A stretch of 16,054 bases of DNA from Betaproteobacteria bacterium (GTDB taxonomy: Bacteria > Pseudomonadota > Gammaproteobacteria > Burkholderiales > SG8-39). The stretch lies in NCBI GenBank assembly GCA_005884335.1, contig VBCJ01000008.1, positions 1 through 16,054 of the forward strand, written 5' to 3'. The notes beneath the pieces are model-generated. The model worked only from the letters and a program-made list of their open reading frames with translations, made no database searches and was not told the origin of the DNA. Positions 12,895-16,054 of this stretch are shown here, piece after piece. The position numbers and the translations under genes were made by a program. The first letter of the stretch is position 1, and each line of letters opens with the position of its first letter.

Positions 12895-13596
12895 TTATTT
12901 CTTGGCCTCGCCGATCAGTTTGACCAGTTCTTCGGGCCGCGCGCCGAGGATTCGCTCCCCGTTTATCGTGAAGCTGGTTGGCGTCGCTCTCACGCCGATT
13001 TTCTGACCGAGGGCAAGCCACTTGTCGACCGGCGCGTTGCAGGAGGGCGCGGCCGCCGGCTCACGAGCGTTCAGCATGAAATCGTAGTAGGCCTTGGCCC
13101 GGTCGGGCGCGCACCAGATGGCACGCGCCTTGTCCGGCGATTCGGGCCGGAGAATGGGGTAGAGGAACGTATAGATCGTGATGTCGTCCTGCCGCAACAG
13201 CGCGCGGTCGAGGTTCTTGCAATAGGGGCAGAACGGGTCGGAGAAAATGGCCACCACCCGCTTGCCGTTGCCCCGCACCTGCCTGATCGCGAGATCGAGC
13301 GGCAAATCCTCGAACTTGATCGCGGTAAGTTTTTGCTGGCGCTCTTCGGTGAGATTCTTCTGAGAGCGCGCATCGATAATGTCGCCCTTGAACACGAAGT
13401 TCACCTGCTCGTCGGTGTAGAACAGCGTCTCCCCGACCACGATCTCGTACAGGCCGGCATAGGACGTCTTGGTCACGCTCTGCACTTTGATGCCGTCGAA
13501 GCGGGCCTCGACGCCTCGCCTCACCGAAACCTCATCGGCGAACGCGCTCGCGGTGAGAATCGCTGCCAGAAACAGAGCCGGTAGCCGCAATCTCAT
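12895..13596 (-). CDS. dsbC: Thiol:disulfide interchange protein DsbC
   Basis: DsbC is a periplasmic disulfide isomerase that repairs wrongly paired disulfides and is kept reduced by DsbD. The 233-residue precursor has a signal peptide (residues 1-20, ending SAFA), an N-terminal dimerisation domain, a linker helix and a thioredoxin domain. The active site is CPYC at 123-126, a second cysteine pair sits at 162 and 186, and the cis-proline loop is ATPTS near residue 205. The ATG at 13596 overlaps the stop of the upstream ubiquinone-hydroxylase gene as ATGA, with AAGGA seven bases before it. The pair is therefore probably one operon, although the two functions are unrelated. Confidence 0.95.
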   Translation of the reverse strand: MRLRLPALFLAAILTASAFADEVSVRRGVEARFDGIKVQSVTKTSYAGLYEIVVGETLFYTDEQVNFVFKGDIIDARSQKNLTEERQQKLTAIKFEDLPLDLAIRQVRGNGKRVVAIFSDPFCPYCKNLDRALLRQDDITIYTFLYPILRPESPDKARAIWCAPDRAKAYYDFMLNAREPAAAPSCNAPVDKWLALGQKIGVRATPTSFTINGERILGARPEELVKLIGEAKK

Positions 13597-14777
13597 GATG
13601 GTTCCTTGTGATGAAGGCCTCCGCCCATTCCCATGGCGCGGCGCGCAAGCAGCGTTTTGATGACCGGATTGGAGTTCGTCAGGTTCAATCCGAAATTGCG
13701 GATCCGCGCGGCTACTCGGTGGTTCGCATCAAAAAGCCGGAACAACCCGTCCGTGACCCAGCGCAATGCGAGTATATCCTCGGCACGGGCGCGCTCATAG
13801 CGCCGCAGCAGGAGACGATCTCCCGGGTCGGGGGCTCCGCGGAGCAGGTCAGCGAGCGAGTGCGCGTCACCCAATCCCAGATTGACTCCCTGCCCGGCGA
13901 GTGGATGCACGACGTGCCCCGCGTCGCCGATGAGCGCTATCCTCCCCTGCGCCATCCGGTCGGCAAACATGCAACTCAAGGGAAAGGCGGCAGGCGGGGT
14001 GAGCGGCTCCAGGGCGCCCAGAGCTTCCTCGCCCGCTTCGCTCACGCGAGCGCAAAGCGCGGCGGGCGTGAGGGCGAGCAGTTCGCGGGCATGCGCCTCT
14101 CGCGTGGACCAGACCATCGAGACGCGCCGGTCGGGCAGTGGCAGATAGGCGAGCACCCCGTCGCGGCGAAACCATTGATACGCGATATGGCGATGCGCCC
14201 GCGCGCAGGCGAAGTTGCCGACGATGCCGAGCTGGGCGTAGCTCCCGGCTCGGGCTTCGATGCCTGCGGCACGCCGCGCCCACGAGTCGACCCCGTCGGC
14301 GCCGACCGCGAGTTTCGCCGTGACCACGTTGCCGTCTTCCAGACCGATTTCGACGCGATCCTCCCTGCGGCACAGTTCCGACGGCACCGCCGGACACAGC
14401 AACGAGAGATTTCGCTGGCGCTCGAGGCCTTGCCACAGCGCATGGTGAAGCCGGCCGGATTCGACTGTCGCAGCGAGTTGCAGCACCCCCGACTCGTAAG
14501 CGGAAAAATCCAGCCGCGAGCTCCCGTCATCGCCGAACACCCGCATGGCGTAAATCGGCGTGACGCGCGCGGCTTCGAGGCACCGCCACGCACCGATGCG
14601 ATCGAGAAACGCGATGCTCGCCGGAGTCAGCGCGTAGACGCGCGAGTCCCACTCGGGATCCAGCGCAGCCGGCGCCTTGCGCTCGATGAGCGCAAGCCTG
14701 AGCCTGCTTTCGGCAAGCGCCGCTGCCAGGCTTGCCCCGGCAAGCCCTCCACCGATGATGGCGAGGTCGAAATCCAC
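13593..14777 (-). CDS. UbiH/UbiF/COQ6-family FAD-dependent ubiquinone hydroxylase
   Basis: This is a flavin monooxygenase of the class that adds hydroxyl groups to the ubiquinone ring. It shows the dinucleotide motif IIGGGLAGASLAAAL at the N-terminus, the DG motif VGADGVDSWAR in the middle, and the FAD-ribityl motif IGDAGHVVHPLAGQGVNLGLGDA near the C-terminal third. The ring position cannot be named from sequence, because UbiH, UbiI, UbiL and UbiM share these motifs. Since coq7 covers C6, C1 or C5 hydroxylation is more likely. The start is uncertain. ATG at 14819 would add 14 non-conserved residues and lie within the promoter of the divergent tRNA gene. GTG at 14777 gives the typical VDFDLAIIGGG and 394 residues, so I prefer it although neither start has a good ribosome-binding site. 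It overlaps dsbC by four bases. Confidence 0.93.
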   Translation of the reverse strand: MDFDLAIIGGGLAGASLAAALAESRLRLALIERKAPAALDPEWDSRVYALTPASIAFLDRIGAWRCLEAARVTPIYAMRVFGDDGSSRLDFSAYESGVLQLAATVESGRLHHALWQGLERQRNLSLLCPAVPSELCRREDRVEIGLEDGNVVTAKLAVGADGVDSWARRAAGIEARAGSYAQLGIVGNFACARAHRHIAYQWFRRDGVLAYLPLPDRRVSMVWSTREAHARELLALTPAALCARVSEAGEEALGALEPLTPPAAFPLSCMFADRMAQGRIALIGDAGHVVHPLAGQGVNLGLGDAHSLADLLRGAPDPGDRLLLRRYERARAEDILALRWVTDGLFRLFDANHRVAARIRNFGLNLTNSNPVIKTLLARRAMGMGGGLHHKEPS

Positions 14778-14808
14778 TCGTGGATTGTACCCGCGAAGGG
14801 AGTCTTCC

Positions 14809-14838
14809 TTGACAACCATTCAACGCAAAACGGATAAT
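14809..14838 (+). promoter_or_regulatory. Promoter of the CAU tRNA gene
   Basis: A perfect TTGACA (14809-14814) is followed after 18 bases by GATAAT (14833-14838), five of six to consensus. Transcription would start near 14845, only about eight bases before the mature tRNA. It is probably also the promoter of the downstream genes up to miaB. Confidence 0.75.
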
Positions 14839-14852
14839 TTCCGGTTTTCCGT

Positions 14853-14929
<77 letters not shown>

Positions 14930-14954
14930 TTTCTCTCTCTCTGAGCGAGCGACC

Positions 14955-15290
14955 ATGGCCCCACACCGCGCCGCATGCCTTGCGCTCCTACCGGTCCTCC
15001 TATGGGCCGCATCGGTTCTCGCTCAGGCACGGCCGAGCCCTATCCCGCAGGACTCCAGGCGAGGCTACATCCGGCACGTCGAAGAGATGGCCGTAACCGT
15101 AGACGACAAGGCGATGCAGCTCGCCGCGGGCGCTGTCATCCGCGACCAGCAGAACCTGATCATCGTGCCGGTGACCATTCCGCGCGGGGGAGCCTGGGCC
15201 GCCTACAAGCTGGATCGCGACGGGCAGATTTTTCGCGTGTGGCTGCTGACGCCCGATGAACTCGCGCGGCCGAGCCCCGAGGGCGGATGA
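14955..15290 (+). CDS. Small exported protein of unknown function upstream of miaB
   Basis: I do not recognise a named family. The 111-residue product has a clear signal peptide (MAPHRAACLALLPVLLWAAS, cleavage after AQA near residue 25) and a mature part of about 86 residues. That part contains RRGYIRHVEEMAVTVDD, LAAGAVIRDQQNLIIVPVTIPRGG and YKLDRDGQIFRVWLLTPDE, a beta-rich pattern with alternating hydrophobics. It is probably periplasmic. GAGCGA lies a few bases before the ATG. The gene lies 25 bases after the tRNA and its stop is one base before the miaB start, so it is very likely co-transcribed with both. Its codon use and GC content look like those of its neighbours. Confidence 0.85.
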   Translation: MAPHRAACLALLPVLLWAASVLAQARPSPIPQDSRRGYIRHVEEMAVTVDDKAMQLAAGAVIRDQQNLIIVPVTIPRGGAWAAYKLDRDGQIFRVWLLTPDELARPSPEGG

Positions 15291-15291
15291 C

Positions 15292-16054
15292 ATGACGAAA
15301 AAGCTGTTCATTCGGACATTCGGCTGCCAGATGAACGAGTACGACTCGGACAAGATGGCGGACCTGCTGCGCGCGGCGAAAGGTTTCGAGATCACCGACC
15401 AGCCTGAAAATGCGGACCTGATCCTGTTCAACACCTGCTCGGTGCGCGAGCGGGCGCAGGAAAAGGTATTTCACGATCTCGGGCGCGTGAAACACCTGAA
15501 GCAGGCGCGGCGCGACCTTCTCATCGGAGTGGGCGGCTGTGTCGGGAGCCAGGAAGGCGCGGCCATCGTGGCGCGCGCGCCCTATGTCGATCTCGTGTTC
15601 GGCCCGCAGACGCTGCACCGGCTTCCGGAACTGATCGACGCTCGGCAAAGCTCCGGCCGGCCGCAGGTGGACGTCTCCTTCCCCGAAATCGAGAAATTCG
15701 ACAGGCTTCCACCGGCTCGCGTCGTCGGACCGAGCGCCTTCGTATCGATCATGGAAGGCTGCAGCAAGTATTGCAGCTTCTGCGTCGTCCCCTATACGCG
15801 CGGCGAGGAATTCTCCCGCCGCTTTGACGACGTCCTCACCGAGGTCGCGGACCTCGGCGACCAGGGTGTGAAAGAAGTGACTCTGCTCGGCCAGAACGTC
15901 AACGCCTATCGCGGCAGGATGGCGGACGGAGCAATCGCGGATTTTGCTCTGCTGCTCGAGTACGTCGCAGAGGTACCCGGTATCGAGCGCATCCGCTACA
16001 CCACTTCGCATCCCAAGGAATTCACTCAACGCCTCATCGACGCCCACGCCCGGA
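15292..16054 (+). CDS. miaB: tRNA-2-methylthio-N6-dimethylallyladenosine synthase (partial, C-terminus beyond window)
   Basis: MiaB is a radical-SAM methylthiotransferase that adds the 2-methylthio group to i6A37 of tRNAs reading U-starting codons. The visible part is about 254 of a usual 440-475 residues. The N-terminal UPF0004 domain holds three cysteines for the auxiliary [4Fe-4S] cluster: Cys12 (TFGCQMNEYDS), Cys49 (NTCSVRE) and Cys83 (GGCVG). The radical-SAM domain has CSKYCSFC at 157-164 followed by VVPYTRGEE and LLGQNVNAY, which distinguish MiaB from RimO. The ATG at 15292 directly follows the upstream stop, with GAGG about ten bases before it. The missing end would hold the rest of the barrel and the TRAM domain. 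Confidence 0.97.
   Translation, partial: MTKKLFIRTFGCQMNEYDSDKMADLLRAAKGFEITDQPENADLILFNTCSVRERAQEKVFHDLGRVKHLKQARRDLLIGVGGCVGSQEGAAIVARAPYVDLVFGPQTLHRLPELIDARQSSGRPQVDVSFPEIEKFDRLPPARVVGPSAFVSIMEGCSKYCSFCVVPYTRGEEFSRRFDDVLTEVADLGDQGVKEVTLLGQNVNAYRGRMADGAIADFALLLEYVAEVPGIERIRYTTSHPKEFTQRLIDAHAR

Noticed and set aside
14930..14945. CT-dinucleotide tract after the tRNA as a terminator or phase-variation tract
   Set aside because: No hairpin precedes it and the tract is short (about five repeats) and lies in a leader, so neither role is supported.

Overview
The window is GC-rich chromosomal DNA, almost certainly from a betaproteobacterium. The evidence is the neighbourhood rplM-rpsI-argC, the OsmC-family gene beside coq7, rpe lying upstream of trpEGDC, and ubiquinone genes of the proteobacterial type. 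Order and genus cannot be assigned from sequence alone. I see no insertion sequence, prophage, CRISPR array or plasmid function. This is dense core genome, and the unusual content is in the short gaps between genes.

Layout, left to right. (1) On the minus strand, rplM-rpsI (overlapping ATGA) is driven by a near-consensus promoter and closed by a Rho-independent terminator. argC follows and runs off the left edge. (2) The 338-base gap upstream of rplM (1752-2089) carries a predicted free-standing small RNA of about 100 nt on the minus strand. It has its own promoter, a hairpin that presents an anti-Shine-Dalgarno CTCCTCC loop, and a UUCG-looped terminator. (3) A plus-strand OsmC-family gene converges on minus-strand coq7. 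Behind coq7 lies a porin gene with its own terminator. (4) A long imperfect hairpin separates the porin gene from the minus-strand operon trpE-trpG-trpD-trpC. All four trp genes overlap end to start. The operon is preceded by a promoter and a short leader peptide with the run Trp-Arg-Trp-Trp, a trpL-type attenuation signal. (5) Upstream of trp, on the same strand, are an FAD-linked D-2-hydroxyacid dehydrogenase-like gene and rpe. (6) Plus-strand apaG diverges from rpe and mltA follows it. Between apaG and mltA there is a possible tiny membrane-protein gene on the minus strand. (7) mltA converges on a minus-strand pair, a UbiH/COQ6-family hydroxylase gene and dsbC (overlapping ATGA). (8) On the plus strand a CAU-anticodon tRNA with a strong promoter runs without a visible terminator into a small exported-protein gene and then miaB, which is cut by the right edge.

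Functionally the window combines amino-acid synthesis (argC, trpEGDC), ribosomal proteins, aerobic ubiquinone hydroxylation (coq7 and the UbiH-family enzyme), envelope functions (porin, MltA, DsbC), pentose phosphate metabolism (rpe) and tRNA and its modification (tRNA, miaB). The least ordinary element is the predicted anti-Shine-Dalgarno small RNA, followed by the trp leader and a GTGTTGC/GCAACAC motif at both ends of the trp operon.
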